64,000 nucleotides of DNA from Sorangium aterium (GCF_028368935.1 NZ_JAQNDK010000001.1:1364001-1428000); one strand, 5' to 3'; shown: positions 10,615-19,258, counted from the first letter of the stretch. A program made the numbers and translations. Notes: generated by a model from the letters alone, not told the origin.

Positions 10615-11481
10615 CTAGCCACCGTCGACCCCCGACGGGCCCTCGAGCGACCCGAGAGCGCGGCGGGCCACCGCCCGCACGGCGGCGTCCGGATCGCGCT
10701 CGGCGAGCCACACGAAACGCTCCTCCGCCCGCGCGATCTCGCTTCCCCTCGCGCCCGCGCGCATCGCGACGAGCGCCCGGATCGCGGCGCGCCGCACGCC
10801 GCCCTGCTCGTGTCGGAGCAGCGTCGTCAGAGGACGCACCGCCTCGCGCGCGGCGCTCGGGGCGGCCCGCGAGAGCCCGCGCGCGGCCGCCTCGACCACG
10901 GGCGGGTACGGATGCTCGAGCGCCTCGAGCAGCGCCGCGCGGTGGTGAAGCGCGCTCTCCGGATGTCGCGCGAGGAGCTCCGCCGCGCTCAGGGCGATCC
11001 TGCGGGACGCCGGCGCGAGGAGCGCCGCCACGACGTCGGCCGGCACGCCCTTCCCCGCCTGCGGGCCCAGCCGGCGCAGCGCATCGAGCACGCTGACCCG
11101 GGCGAGGATCTGCTCGTGACGCACGGACGAGGCCGAGCAGCACATGGGCGAGCACCGCTCCCCGAGCGGCTCGCGCAGCGTCTCGACGAGCACCGGCACC
11201 GCGACGGCGGCGCGACGGCCCATCCTCCCGAGCGTTCGCGCAACGTGGCCGCGCAGGTGCGCGACGTCCAGACGTGCATAGAGCTTCTCGTCGTACCCCT
11301 CGGCAGGACGTCGCAGGCCGAGAGCCCGCACCAGAAGGTCGGCCGAGAGCTCGGCGGGCACCGGACCGCGGCCGAACGGCATGAGCGCTCTGACCGACGC
11401 GTGCCACAGCGCGCGACGCTGCGGCTCCCGGAGGAGCGCCTCGAGGACATCCGCCGGCCGCCGGCGATCGGCCGTGCTCAT
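10615..11481 (-). CDS. HEAT-repeat protein
   Basis: This 288-residue protein is built of helical repeats. Successive helix pairs with the HEAT pattern are visible: HVARTLGRMGRRAAVAVP, VLDALRRLGPQAGKGVP, AAIRALVAMRAGARG and VRAVARRALGSLEG. Such proteins act as binding scaffolds; no catalytic motif is present. A mid-protein CSPMCCSASS segment has three Cys but no clear metal-site spacing. The gene converges with the phosphotransferase gene and is separated from it by about 110 bases. A short overlapping frame upstream (11478-11732) has an ATGA junction with this start but no recognisable content. Confidence 0.75.
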   Translation of the reverse strand: MSTADRRRPADVLEALLREPQRRALWHASVRALMPFGRGPVPAELSADLLVRALGLRRPAEGYDEKLYARLDVAHLRGHVARTLGRMGRRAAVAVPVLVETLREPLGERCSPMCCSASSVRHEQILARVSVLDALRRLGPQAGKGVPADVVAALLAPASRRIALSAAELLARHPESALHHRAALLEALEHPYPPVVEAAARGLSRAAPSAAREAVRPLTTLLRHEQGGVRRAAIRALVAMRAGARGSEIARAEERFVWLAERDPDAAVRAVARRALGSLEGPSGVDGG

Positions 11482-11775
11482 CTGCTGACCTCGCGCAACG
11501 CCCGCTCGAATCCCATCCTGCGAAGACCCTCGCCGTGACCGGGCATCTTCCCGCGAAACGCGAGGCCGGCCGCCAGGGGTGGTATCTTAACACACGCGGT
11601 GGAGCTCACGTTCGAGACGGCCAACAGGCCTGCACATATCGCACCTTCCGCTCCTCGACGCGTCGACCCCACCACGTTGTCATCCAGGCTCAGCCCGTTC
11701 GCCGGCGGTCGTTCCGATCTGCGACGAGCCAATTTCGCTCGACGAAGCCGCGCTCGATCGGCGTAGCGTGGCTGT

Positions 11776-12468
11776 ATGACCCAAAGGCGCGATCATGCCC
11801 TCTCCTGCACGACGCTCTTGCTCATCGCGTGTGGACTGGCCGGCTGCGGCAAGGCCTCCACGCCGCCCGCGGCCGCCCCCGAGCCGCTCGCACCTCTCAC
11901 GTTCCGGCGATCGGCGGACGACATCATCCTCGCGGCGAAGCTGCCGCCCGAGACCGCGCCCCGCGCGTCGCTCGAGATCCACCGCCTCGACGCCTACGCC
12001 GCGTGCAACGCGGCGCAGGTGCGCCTCTCCGCCAGCGTGAGCGCGCGCGCGGACGCGGGGCCGAGCGCGCTCACGCTGTCGAGCCTCGTCATCGGCGGCC
12101 TGGGGCTCGCGGGCGGCATCGCCACCACCGCGCTCGCCGCGGGCCTCGAAGCCAAGCCGCCCCCGGTGGGCACGCCGTCGCTCCCGGACGCGGAGCCGCC
12201 GGACGTGGACGGCAAGACGGGCGTGATCGTGGCGGGCGTCGTCACGGGCGTCGTCGTCGTGGGCGCCGTCGTCGGAACGCTCCTGCTCGCCGGCGGTGAC
12301 GACGACGACCACAAGCACAAGCTCGATCTGGGCGTCGGCGGCGCAGGGGGGCTCCGCGACGCCATCCGCGCCTTCGAGGCCGCGTGCCCGGACGAGCCCC
12401 CCGAGGACGCCCTCGCCGCGTGCATCGACAGGGCGCGCGCCCTCCGCAAGGCCTGCGCAGCCCGGTGA
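11776..12468 (+). CDS. Small lipoprotein with internal membrane segments
   Basis: This 230-residue protein has a lipoprotein signal ending LAGC (Cys24), so it should be acylated and anchored in the cell envelope. Two Gly/Val/Ala-rich hydrophobic stretches follow (residues about 95-120, IGGLGLAGGIATTALAAGL, and about 155-180, VIVAGVVTGVVVVGAVVGTL), then an Asp/His loop DDDDHKHK. Four Cys lie downstream of the lipobox. I do not recognise a family. Similar two-hydrophobic-segment lipoproteins are common in Sorangium-type genomes. It reads toward, and ends 19 bases from, the convergent nucleoside-hydrolase-like gene. Confidence 0.65.
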   Translation: MTQRRDHALSCTTLLLIACGLAGCGKASTPPAAAPEPLAPLTFRRSADDIILAAKLPPETAPRASLEIHRLDAYAACNAAQVRLSASVSARADAGPSALTLSSLVIGGLGLAGGIATTALAAGLEAKPPPVGTPSLPDAEPPDVDGKTGVIVAGVVTGVVVVGAVVGTLLLAGGDDDDHKHKLDLGVGGAGGLRDAIRAFEAACPDEPPEDALAACIDRARALRKACAAR

Positions 12469-12487
12469 CGCGGGCTCCGCCGGCGGC

Positions 12488-13390
12488 TCAGCGCGCGAGC
12501 ACGTCGAGGAAGCGCTCCTCGTGGAACGCGACCGAGATGCGCGTGTTCGTGCCCTCCATGGCCCGCGCCCCCCATTCGCCCTTCTCGCGGTAGATCTCGA
12601 CCTCGACGAAGTCGCAGACGCGCTCGTCGAGCGCGCAGGCGGCCGCCACGAGATCGTGCATCGCCTTGCCGACGCCCTTGTCTGCCAGGTACCGACCGAG
12701 CGCGTCGATCATCCCCGTCAGGCCGCTCCGCGGCGATCGCCCGGAGACCCGGCGGCCCAGCGCCTCGCGCATGGCCTCGGTGTAGACGACCCCGTGACAG
12801 ACGTTCTTCGAGACGAACCTGCGCTCTCCGATCTGCGGTGAGGCGAGCAGCGCGAGCGTCTCCCGGGGCGCGCCGCCGGGGTTATAGCTCGGGCAGGTGA
12901 GGCGCCCGCGGAACTTCTCGAGCGGCTCGGCGACCAGGTTGTCCCCCGCGAAGCCGCCTTGCTGGACCCAGCGAGCGAGCCGGAGCCCGGGGGCGTCCTT
13001 GAACGCCTTGCCGATGTTCTTGGGCGCGGCCCCGACGAGCACCGTGGCGTCCGGATCGCGGAGCAGCTCGGCGAGCAGCGCGGGGCCGCCCGCGACCTCG
13101 CCGACCGGGTGCTCCAGGATGCCGGGGCCGTAGCACGCCTTGTGGAAGCCGGAGACCCGCGCCTTCTTGCCCTCGCTCGTCGCCCACCACGCGGGGCCGT
13201 GCAGGGCGCCGATCGGGACCTCCGGCCGCCCGCAGCGATCCAGACCCCAGCGGACGAGCCGGCACTGATCCTCGGAGCCGGGCGTGACGAGCACGCCGAG
13301 CAGCTCGACGTCGGGGTGATCGGCGAGCCAGAGCAGCGTCATGAAGTCATCCGGGTCCGCGGTCTCCATCTCGAAGATCATGCGCTTCAC
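12488..13390 (-). CDS. Nucleoside-hydrolase-like protein
   Basis: This roughly 300-residue protein resembles the inosine/uridine-preferring nucleoside hydrolase fold. The N terminus METADPDDFMTLLWLADHP matches the D-x-D-P-x-x-DD calcium and ribose site, but the first Asp is Glu here (ETADPDD). Later segments (VLVGAAPKNIGKAFKDAP, and HDLVAAACALDERVC with its HD pair) fit the family's C-terminal Asp/His region. The family splits N-glycosidic bonds of nucleosides with Ca2+; the changed first residue and the Trp/Lys-rich insert near residue 90 leave the substrate open. I chose GTG at 13390 because GAGGTG lies just before it; an ATG at 13381 is nearly as good. It is divergent from the methyltransferase-like gene. 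Confidence 0.7.
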   Translation of the reverse strand: MKRMIFEMETADPDDFMTLLWLADHPDVELLGVLVTPGSEDQCRLVRWGLDRCGRPEVPIGALHGPAWWATSEGKKARVSGFHKACYGPGILEHPVGEVAGGPALLAELLRDPDATVLVGAAPKNIGKAFKDAPGLRLARWVQQGGFAGDNLVAEPLEKFRGRLTCPSYNPGGAPRETLALLASPQIGERRFVSKNVCHGVVYTEAMREALGRRVSGRSPRSGLTGMIDALGRYLADKGVGKAMHDLVAAACALDERVCDFVEVEIYREKGEWGARAMEGTNTRISVAFHEERFLDVLAR

Positions 13391-13537
13391 GCCGCACCTC
13401 CATGCCATCGCGCGGTAGAGCAAAATCGATTAGGCTCGATCCGAGCGGGCAGCCGGAGAGACGACCGGCCGTACGACGGAGCCAGCGCTCGACCCGCGCG
13501 GCTGCGCGCGGCCAGGCCGCACGACCCCGAGGAGCGA

Positions 13538-14377
13538 ATGAAGCGCATACACCTGTTCGAGATAGAGGATTTCAGCTGGTTTCCCGGGTGGCTACGGGCC
13601 TGCATGACTCGCCTGATCGTGGTCATGCACAGGGCGCTTGGCACGAGCGAGGCGCTGTCCGAGCTGATCGCCAGAGCATTGAAGGAGTCGAACACATCGA
13701 ACATCATCGACCTCTGCTCCGGGAGCGGCGGGCCGATGATCGACGTCGTGCGGATCCTGCGCGAGAGGCCCGGGTTCGAGGACATCCAGCTGACACTCAC
13801 GGACCTGTACCCGAGCAAGGAGGCGGCGGAGCTCATCAACAACCAAAAAGGGAGCAACGTGTCCTACCAGACGAGCCCGGTGGACGCCACGAAGATCGAC
13901 GGGGAGACGCCTGGTTCCGCGGGCGTCGCGGGCCTCGCGGGTCTCAGGGGTCTCAGGACGATGGTCAGCAGCTTTCATCACATGAGGCCGGACGGCGCGA
14001 GGAAGATACTGGAGTCGGCCCAGAAGAGCAGGCAGCCGATCTGTATCTTCGAGATCAGCGACAACAGTCATCCGATGTTCCTCGGGTGGCTCGCCCTCCC
14101 GATCAACTTCGTGATGTGCCTCCTCATCACGCCCCTTGCGAGGCCCATGACCCTGCGGCAGCTCGTCTTCACCTATATCGTGCCGATCATCCCGCTGTGC
14201 TTCGCATGGGATGGCGCGGTCTCGAACGCGAGGACCTACACGCTCGATGATCTGGATGAGCTGCTGAGCGGGCTCCGAAGTGAAGATTACCGATGGGAGA
14301 AGGGAGTGACCGGCGGGAGGGCGAAGAAGCTCTATCTGCTCGGCATTCCCACCGGCGACGCCGGCTCCGGCGGCTGA
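13538..14377 (+). CDS. Methyltransferase-like protein with hydrophobic C-terminal part
   Basis: This 279-residue protein carries a class I SAM-binding motif, NIIDLCSGSGGPMID (residues about 51-65), followed by an acidic strand-2 end LTLTDLYPS, consistent with a SAM-dependent methyltransferase Rossmann fold. The middle has an unusual Gly/Leu run (GVAGLAGLRGLRTMVSSFHHM). After about residue 180 two hydrophobic stretches occur (LGWLALPINFVMCLLITPLA and QLVFTYIVPIIPLCFAW), so it may sit at the membrane and act on a lipophilic substrate. The ATG at 13538 has GAGGAG a few bases before it. The upstream longer frame is antisense to the nucleoside hydrolase and not real. The substrate is unknown. Confidence 0.75.
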   Translation: MKRIHLFEIEDFSWFPGWLRACMTRLIVVMHRALGTSEALSELIARALKESNTSNIIDLCSGSGGPMIDVVRILRERPGFEDIQLTLTDLYPSKEAAELINNQKGSNVSYQTSPVDATKIDGETPGSAGVAGLAGLRGLRTMVSSFHHMRPDGARKILESAQKSRQPICIFEISDNSHPMFLGWLALPINFVMCLLITPLARPMTLRQLVFTYIVPIIPLCFAWDGAVSNARTYTLDDLDELLSGLRSEDYRWEKGVTGGRAKKLYLLGIPTGDAGSGG

Positions 14378-14396
14378 GCCGCTCCGACGCGGACGA

Positions 14397-14412
14397 ACCG
14401 GTACGTACCGGT
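14397..14412. promoter_or_regulatory. Perfect 16-base palindrome upstream of the STAS gene
   Basis: ACCGGTACGTACCGGT is its own reverse complement. It lies 19 bases after the methyltransferase stop and about 190 bases before the PAS-PAS-STAS start, in a 227-base gap. A dimeric repressor site is a reasonable guess. Confidence 0.4.
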
Positions 14413-14604
14413 CGTACGGATCACCGGAGATCGCGCGGCGAGCGTGGTCCGATGCTGTATGTCCCCCTCGTGCGTTCCGACGATTGGATTAAGGCCATGC
14501 CTTCGTGCGCGTCGCGGATTGCGCCCTACTATTCGTGTGCGGTCATCGATCTACCTTGTGATGCGCAATCCCGGTATGCCTGTCCGGTTGCGGAGGGGAA
14601 CACG

Positions 14605-15765
14605 ATGGCTGACGCAAACGGAGCACTGAGCTCGCTGGATGACTTTATCGCACACTCTACGGAGATGCTGTTCGTCGCCGGGGGCGACGGCGCGCTGCTG
14701 CGATGGAGCGACGCGCTGGGGCAGACGATCGGCCCAGCGCTCGCGCACGGAACCCCGTTGACCGAGCTCTTCCACCCGGAGGACCGCGGCGCGCTCACCA
14801 CGAGGTGGGAGCAAGTGCGGGGAAGCACCGCCCCCGTCCATGTCCACGGCCGCGTCATGAGCGCGGAGCGCAGCTACAAACCGCTCTCGTGCGTGGTGCG
14901 CGGCGCGCGCCAGGATGGGCTGGTCTACGGCTCGTTCCGTGACGCGCCGACTGGCGATGGCGCGCTCGACGAGCTGACTGAGCTGAGGGCCCGGGACAGG
15001 ATGCTCCGCGCCTTGATCCACGCTCTTCCGATAGCGGTGTGGGCCGTCGATCCCGACGGAACGTACCTCTACCATGAAGGCAAGGGGCTCGAGGCCAGCG
15101 GCCATCGGCCTGGGCAGCACGTCGGGGCGAACATCTTCGAGCTCTACGGCGACGCCATGGGCGCCATCACGCGCGCGCTGGCCGGTGACCATGTGCACGG
15201 GCTGGCCGAGGCCCATGGCTGCGTCTGGGAGAGCTGGATTCTCCCCCTCGGGGAGACGACCGGGCAAGTCAGCTCTGTCCTCGGGTTCTCGCTCGACGTG
15301 ACGGAGGCGCAGCGCGCGCAGCAGGCCCTCCAGACCAAGCTCGACGTGATCGAGGCCCAGCAGCGGGTCATCCGCGAGCTCGCGGCGCCGATCATCGAGG
15401 TATGGGACGGCGTGCTGGCGCTGCCCATGATCGGCGTCGTCGACAGCGCGAGGACGGCCGACGCGATGGAGAGCCTGCTCGACGCGATCGCGAGCCGCGG
15501 GGCGCGCTTCGCGGTCCTGGACCTCACCGGCGTGCAGATGGTGGACACGAAGGTCGCCGATCACCTGATCAAGCTCGTGCGGGCCATCCAGCTGCTCGGC
15601 GCCGAGGGCATCATCTGCGGCATCCGCCCGACCGTGGCGCAGACGATGGTGACGCTGGGTCTCGACCTCAGCGCCATCGTGACCAAGGCCAACCTGCGGG
15701 CCGGCCTGATGCACTGCATGCAGCGCTTGACCCCGCGCGCGGCGCCGCGAGCGCCGTCGAGCTAA
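14605..15765 (+). CDS. PAS-PAS-STAS protein (RsbR-like)
   Basis: This 386-residue protein has two PAS-type sensor domains (residues about 10-115 and 130-235; the second ends GFSLDVTEAQRAQQ), a coiled linker, then a C-terminal STAS domain (about 262-378). The STAS part reads like RsbR co-antagonists of stressosomes: the phospho-site motif VQMVDTKVADH keeps Thr315 (equivalent to B. subtilis RsbR Thr205), and the first site has Ser281 in VVDSARTAD where Thr171 would be. Phosphorylation by an RsbT-type kinase is therefore plausible, but no RsbS, RsbT or PP2C gene is adjacent. The ATG at 14605 has GGAGGGGAA before it. The stop overlaps the antisense stop of a decayed extension of the neighbouring gene. 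Confidence 0.85.
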   Translation: MADANGALSSLDDFIAHSTEMLFVAGGDGALLRWSDALGQTIGPALAHGTPLTELFHPEDRGALTTRWEQVRGSTAPVHVHGRVMSAERSYKPLSCVVRGARQDGLVYGSFRDAPTGDGALDELTELRARDRMLRALIHALPIAVWAVDPDGTYLYHEGKGLEASGHRPGQHVGANIFELYGDAMGAITRALAGDHVHGLAEAHGCVWESWILPLGETTGQVSSVLGFSLDVTEAQRAQQALQTKLDVIEAQQRVIRELAAPIIEVWDGVLALPMIGVVDSARTADAMESLLDAIASRGARFAVLDLTGVQMVDTKVADHLIKLVRAIQLLGAEGIICGIRPTVAQTMVTLGLDLSAIVTKANLRAGLMHCMQRLTPRAAPRAPSS

Positions 15766-15908
15766 GGCCCCGCGACGGGGAGCACGTCAATCGGCAGGAT
15801 GGTCCCGTCGTTGCACGTCACCCAGGGCCCCGTGAACGGCGGGATGCCGCTGGCGTACGGCGGGGCGCTGTGGAAATCGCCGTCCTCGAAATCCTCGATG
15901 ACGAGGCC
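15762..15908 (-). pseudogene. In-frame coding remnant beyond the TGA of the repeat lipoprotein
   Basis: Directly after the TGA (15909-15911) the same frame continues for 48 sense codons to a TAG at 15762-15764. The codons are almost all G/C-ending and read GLVIEDFEDGDFHSAPP, ending GPWVTCNDGTILPIDVLPVA with a final GP. FEDGD and the W-x-x-x-NDGT spacing resemble the start of carbohydrate-binding-like domains found in myxobacterial secreted proteins. The segment looks like real C-terminal coding sequence cut off by a nonsense codon. The TAG overlaps the convergent gene's TAA. It could be a mutation, a sequencing error or genuine readthrough. Confidence 0.6.
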
Positions 15909-17144
15909 TCATATCGCGCAGATGAACAGCCCCTGGCAGTCCGGATCGGAGCAATCCGCGAGACCGTCCGCGTCGTCGTCATAGCCGTTGCTGCACGCCC
16001 AATCGGTGTTCTCGAGCCCCGGTGCGCAGTACGGCTGCGACTGGCAGTCCGCATCAGCGCAATCCGCGAAGCCGTCCCCGTCGTCATCGGCGCCGTTGCT
16101 GCACGTCCAGTCGGTGTCCTCGCGCACCGGTGCGCAGTAGGGCTGCCACTGACAGTCCGGATCGGAGCAATCCGCGAGGCCATCCCCGTCGTCGTCGTAG
16201 CCGTTGGTGCAGGCCACATCGGTGTTCTCGTACACCGGCGAGCAGTATGGATACCCCTGGCAGTCCGGATCGGAGCAATCCGGGAGGCCGTCCCCGTCGT
16301 CGTCCCAGCCGTTACTGCACTCCCAATCGGTGTCCTCGCCCACCGGCACGCAGTACGGCTGCCACTGGCATTCCGGATCGGAACAATCCGCGAGGCCATC
16401 CCCGTCGTCGTCATAGCCATTGCTGCAGGCCACATCGGTGTTCTCGTACACCGGCGAGCAGTACGGATACCCCTGGCAGTCCGGATCGGAGCAATCCGGG
16501 AGGCCGTCCCCATCGTCGTCCCAGCCGTTGCTGCACTCCCAATCGGTGTCCTCACCCACCGGCGCGCAGAACGGATACCCCTGGCATTCCGGATCGGAAC
16601 AATCCGCGAGACCGTCCCCGTCGTCATCGTAGCCGTTGCTGCAGGCCACATCGGTGTTCTCGTACAGCGGCGTGTCGTCGACCCCGATGACGATGTCGAT
16701 CCTTCCATGCCCGACGGAAATGACATCGCTGTCTGCCCGGAACTGGAACGCCACGGTCGTCGTCGTGCCTTCGCCGATGAAGACCCCCACCGGATTCGCC
16801 GACGTGAGGGACGCCGAGACGGGCTGGAAGCCGACGCCCGTCGATCGCTCGAGGACCCAGCCCGGCTGGAGGAATACGTTGTAGCCACCGACCGGCAGCA
16901 CCTCCGTGAGCACCGGCGCGTCGCTCCCTCCGTAGATGGTCCGCACCGTCGGGCCGTAGATATCGAACCGTGCCTGGGACAGGCGGTAGGTCGCGCCCGA
17001 GGAGCTGCTCCCGACGAGGGCCAGGCTGAGCGAGCCGACATCCGACTCCTGCTCGGCGTCGTCCGGCGCGGCCGCCGTGCAGCCGACCGGGATCGCAGCA
17101 ATGGCCAGGACCGAACATACGAAGAGTTGTCGCAAGTGTCTCAT
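15909..17144 (-). CDS. Lipoprotein with seven Asp/Cys-rich repeats
   Basis: This 411-residue protein has a lipoprotein signal (MRHLRQLFVC onward, lipobox IPVGC, Cys22). A beta-rich N-terminal domain spans about residues 40-160 (ATYRLSQARFDIYG, GGYNVFLQPGW). Seven tandem units of about 36 residues follow, each of the form C-S/T-NG-x-DDDGDGLxDCSDP-D/E-CQ with a closing Cys. The DDDGDG loops look like Ca-binding EF-hand or thrombospondin-3-type loops, and the paired Cys probably form disulfides outside the cytoplasm. Units 1-2 and 3-4 are nearly identical, a duplicated 72-residue dimer. The annotated stop is TGA at 15909-15911, but good coding sequence continues past it (see the remnant entry). 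The function is probably surface adhesion or scaffolding. Confidence 0.85.
   Translation of the reverse strand: MRHLRQLFVCSVLAIAAIPVGCTAAAPDDAEQESDVGSLSLALVGSSSSGATYRLSQARFDIYGPTVRTIYGGSDAPVLTEVLPVGGYNVFLQPGWVLERSTGVGFQPVSASLTSANPVGVFIGEGTTTTVAFQFRADSDVISVGHGRIDIVIGVDDTPLYENTDVACSNGYDDDGDGLADCSDPECQGYPFCAPVGEDTDWECSNGWDDDGDGLPDCSDPDCQGYPYCSPVYENTDVACSNGYDDDGDGLADCSDPECQWQPYCVPVGEDTDWECSNGWDDDGDGLPDCSDPDCQGYPYCSPVYENTDVACTNGYDDDGDGLADCSDPDCQWQPYCAPVREDTDWTCSNGADDDGDGFADCADADCQSQPYCAPGLENTDWACSNGYDDDADGLADCSDPDCQGLFICAI
15912..16664 (-). repeat. Tandem 108-base coding repeats (216-base dimer period)
   Basis: Seven head-to-tail 108-base units encode the Asp/Cys-rich repeats of the lipoprotein. 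The 216-base period is nearly exact between the first two dimers, which suggests recent unequal recombination. These are coding repeats and not a CRISPR array: there are no unique spacers of constant length. Confidence 0.85.
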
Positions 17145-17544
17145 AATGACCCTCGTATCAGAGCCGGCCGCGCGTGAGAAGCGAGATTCGTGAGCGATCC
17201 ATAACGTCGCGCGGCCGTTGCCCGTTGCCCCGTTGCCCCGTTGCCCCGTTGCCCGTGGGGCGTAGGTCGTGCGTCGCCGGCCGTCAGCCGTCAGCCTCCG
17301 GCCGTCAGCCATCTATGGTTAGTTGCGCAATCCCCCGCCATCATTCATCGCGGCCGTCGCGCCCCCCGGCCATCGCCTCGCCGCTTCTCGTCGCCCGCAT
17401 CGCCTCGCGCCTGCCATCGCCTCCTCTCGCAGCCCATCCCCCGCTGTCGGCTCGCATCACACGCCATCGTCGCCCGGGCCGTTCCGAGATCGCGCCGCGC
17501 CCGGCGCGCCCCTCGCCGGGCGGGCCGGGCGCGATCCGCTCGGG
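17145..17544. other. 400-base intergenic region with short tandem repeats
   Basis: No gene is supported here. About 4-5 copies of a 9-base unit CGTTGCCCC lie at 17215-17256, and three CCGTCAGC copies follow at about 17280-17310. The rest is C-rich imperfect repetition of CATCGCC-like words. It probably holds the promoter of the repeat lipoprotein (near 17150-17200) and decayed DNA. I see no clear terminator for the GST gene ending at 17545. Confidence 0.6.
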
Positions 17545-18213
17545 TCAACCGTTCGGCGCCGGCGCGTCGACGGCCTCGGCGGCCTTCGCGTGCCGCGCTT
17601 GCTCCCGGAAGTAGCCCTCCCGCTCCTCGGCGAAGGCGCGCGCCACGCTGGGACGTCCGTGGAGGCGCGCATGGTACGCGGCGAGCGCCGGCCAGGAGTT
17701 CAGGTCGATCGGCGTGACCACGGACCAGTTGAGCACCGCGAAGAGGTACGCGTCGGCGACCGAGAAGCGGTCGAGCAGGAACTCCCGCCCTTCGAGCCGT
17801 TCGGCCACCCAGCCGAGGCGGCGCGGCGCCCCGGCCAGCGCATAGGCCTTGACCTCGGGCGCGGCCGTCTTGTTCAGCAGCGGGCTGTAGACCGCCTTGT
17901 GGAGCTCGCTCCCGATGAAGCCGAGCCACTGCTGGAGGCGCGCCCGGCCGAGCGGATCCCGCGGCGCGAGCTCCGCCTTCGGGAACCGATCCGCCACGAG
18001 CTGAAGGATCGCCGCGTTCTCGGCGAGGATCTCGCCTCCTTCGATCTCGAGCGCAGGGACGAACCCGAGCGGGTGGATCGCATGGTAATCGGCGCCCCCC
18101 ACGGTCCGCTTCGTCTTCAGGTCGACCTCCACATACGAGGCCTCCGCGCCGGCCTCGTACAAGGCGATGCGCGTGGCGAGAGAACATGCGAGCGGAGCGA
18201 AATAGAGCTTCAT
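17545..18213 (-). CDS. Beta-class-like glutathione S-transferase
   Basis: This 222-residue protein matches bacterial GstA-type enzymes. The thioredoxin-like N domain begins MKLYFAPLACSLATRIAL, with Cys10 and Ser11 at the beta-class active site, and continues through VDLKTKRT and the cis-Pro loop LGFVPALEIEGG to the glutathione-binding ENAAIL. The C-terminal helical domain has FSVADAYLFAVLNW, the N-capping box region. It would conjugate glutathione to electrophiles or act as a thiol reductase in the cytoplasm. CAGGAGG precedes the ATG at 18213. It is divergent from a LysR-type regulator across 76 bases, so the regulator probably controls it. Confidence 0.88.
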   Translation of the reverse strand: MKLYFAPLACSLATRIALYEAGAEASYVEVDLKTKRTVGGADYHAIHPLGFVPALEIEGGEILAENAAILQLVADRFPKAELAPRDPLGRARLQQWLGFIGSELHKAVYSPLLNKTAAPEVKAYALAGAPRRLGWVAERLEGREFLLDRFSVADAYLFAVLNWSVVTPIDLNSWPALAAYHARLHGRPSVARAFAEEREGYFREQARHAKAAEAVDAPAPNG

Positions 18214-18289
18214 GAAAACCTCCTGACGGCGCTCAAGGTGCGCCTCGCGGGGCTGTGCGTCCAACGCATCGTCGTGATAGGGTCTATGC

Positions 18290-19258
18290 GTGTCACGCAT
18301 ACCGCCTCCCCCTGCGCCTCCTGCCATCGGACCGCGGCCTCAGCTCGAGATCCGCGATCTGGAGCTCGTGCTCTCGCTGGCGGCCGCCGGGAGCACGGCC
18401 GGCGCCGCCTCGGCGATGCACATCACGCAGTCCGCCGTGAGCCGGGCGCTCGCCCAGGCGGAGGAGCGGGTCGGCGCGCTCCTCTTCGAGCGCACCGCGC
18501 GCGGGGTCACGCCGACGGCCGCGGGTGAGCGGCTCATCGCGGGGGCCGGGCTCGTCCTCGCGCAGCTCCGGGAGCTCGAGCGAGAGGTCGCGGCGCCGGT
18601 CGCCGCGACGACGCGCGTCCGCCTCGTGTGCGAGTGCTACACGGCGTACCGCTGGCTGCCCTCCGCGATGACGAGCCTCCGGCGCAGGCTGCCCCGCCTC
18701 GAGATCGTGCTCGCGGTCGAGCACACCCACGATCCGGTCTCCGCGCTCGTCCGGGGGGACATCGACGTCGCGCTGCTCACCACGTCGTCCCTGCCGAGCG
18801 ACCGCGAGGCGGGTTGCGCGCTCGTGGAGCGGCCGCTCTTCTCGGACGAGATCATCTTCGTGCTCTCGACCTCGCACCCGCTCGCGGGGCGGGCTTCGCT
18901 CACGCGCGACCACCTCCGCGAGGGCCCGCTGATCACGCCGAACGCGACGCCGGCCGAGGCGCGCTGGTTCATGAGCGCCGTCTTCGGACGGCAGCGGCCC
19001 AAGATCGAGCTCCTGCGGTTCCCGCTCACGGAGGCCGTTGTCGACGCGGCGCGCGCCGGGATGGGGATCGCGACCCTCTCGGAATGGGTGGCGGAAGCCT
19101 ATCTCAGCAGCGGCGACCTGGTGGTCAAACGGCTCTCGAGCGGCCCGCTCCGCCGGCCCTGGCGGATCGCGTTCCGGCGCGCGTTCGCCGACGCCGCGGA
19201 GCGCCTGATCGCCGCCCTCGAGAGCTCGGCGCCGCGGCTCTACACGCGCGCCGGGTGA
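18290..19258 (+). CDS. LysR-family transcriptional regulator
   Basis: This 322-residue protein has a typical LysR helix-turn-helix (residues about 20-80: LELVLSLAAAGSTAGAAS, then ITQSAVSRALAQAEERVG and LFERTARGVTPTAAG) followed by a periplasmic-binding-like effector domain (about 105-300). It starts with GTG at 18290; a Pro-rich tail of about 15 residues precedes the DNA-binding domain. The effector domain with CECYTAYRWLP resembles MetR-like members, but the ligand is unknown. It is divergent from the GST gene, a layout in which LysR proteins commonly activate the neighbour and repress themselves. It converges with argC 12 bases downstream. Confidence 0.88.
   Translation: MSRIPPPPAPPAIGPRPQLEIRDLELVLSLAAAGSTAGAASAMHITQSAVSRALAQAEERVGALLFERTARGVTPTAAGERLIAGAGLVLAQLRELEREVAAPVAATTRVRLVCECYTAYRWLPSAMTSLRRRLPRLEIVLAVEHTHDPVSALVRGDIDVALLTTSSLPSDREAGCALVERPLFSDEIIFVLSTSHPLAGRASLTRDHLREGPLITPNATPAEARWFMSAVFGRQRPKIELLRFPLTEAVVDAARAGMGIATLSEWVAEAYLSSGDLVVKRLSSGPLRRPWRIAFRRAFADAAERLIAALESSAPRLYTRAG

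Noticed and set aside
11478-11732. 84-codon minus-strand frame with ATGA overlap to the HEAT-repeat gene
   Set aside because: The junction looks attractive, but the translation has no domain, signal peptide or ribosome site I can support; it is probably leader DNA.
15912-16664. CRISPR-like direct repeats
   Set aside because: The 108-base periodic units are continuous coding sequence of a lipoprotein with no unique spacers and no cas genes.
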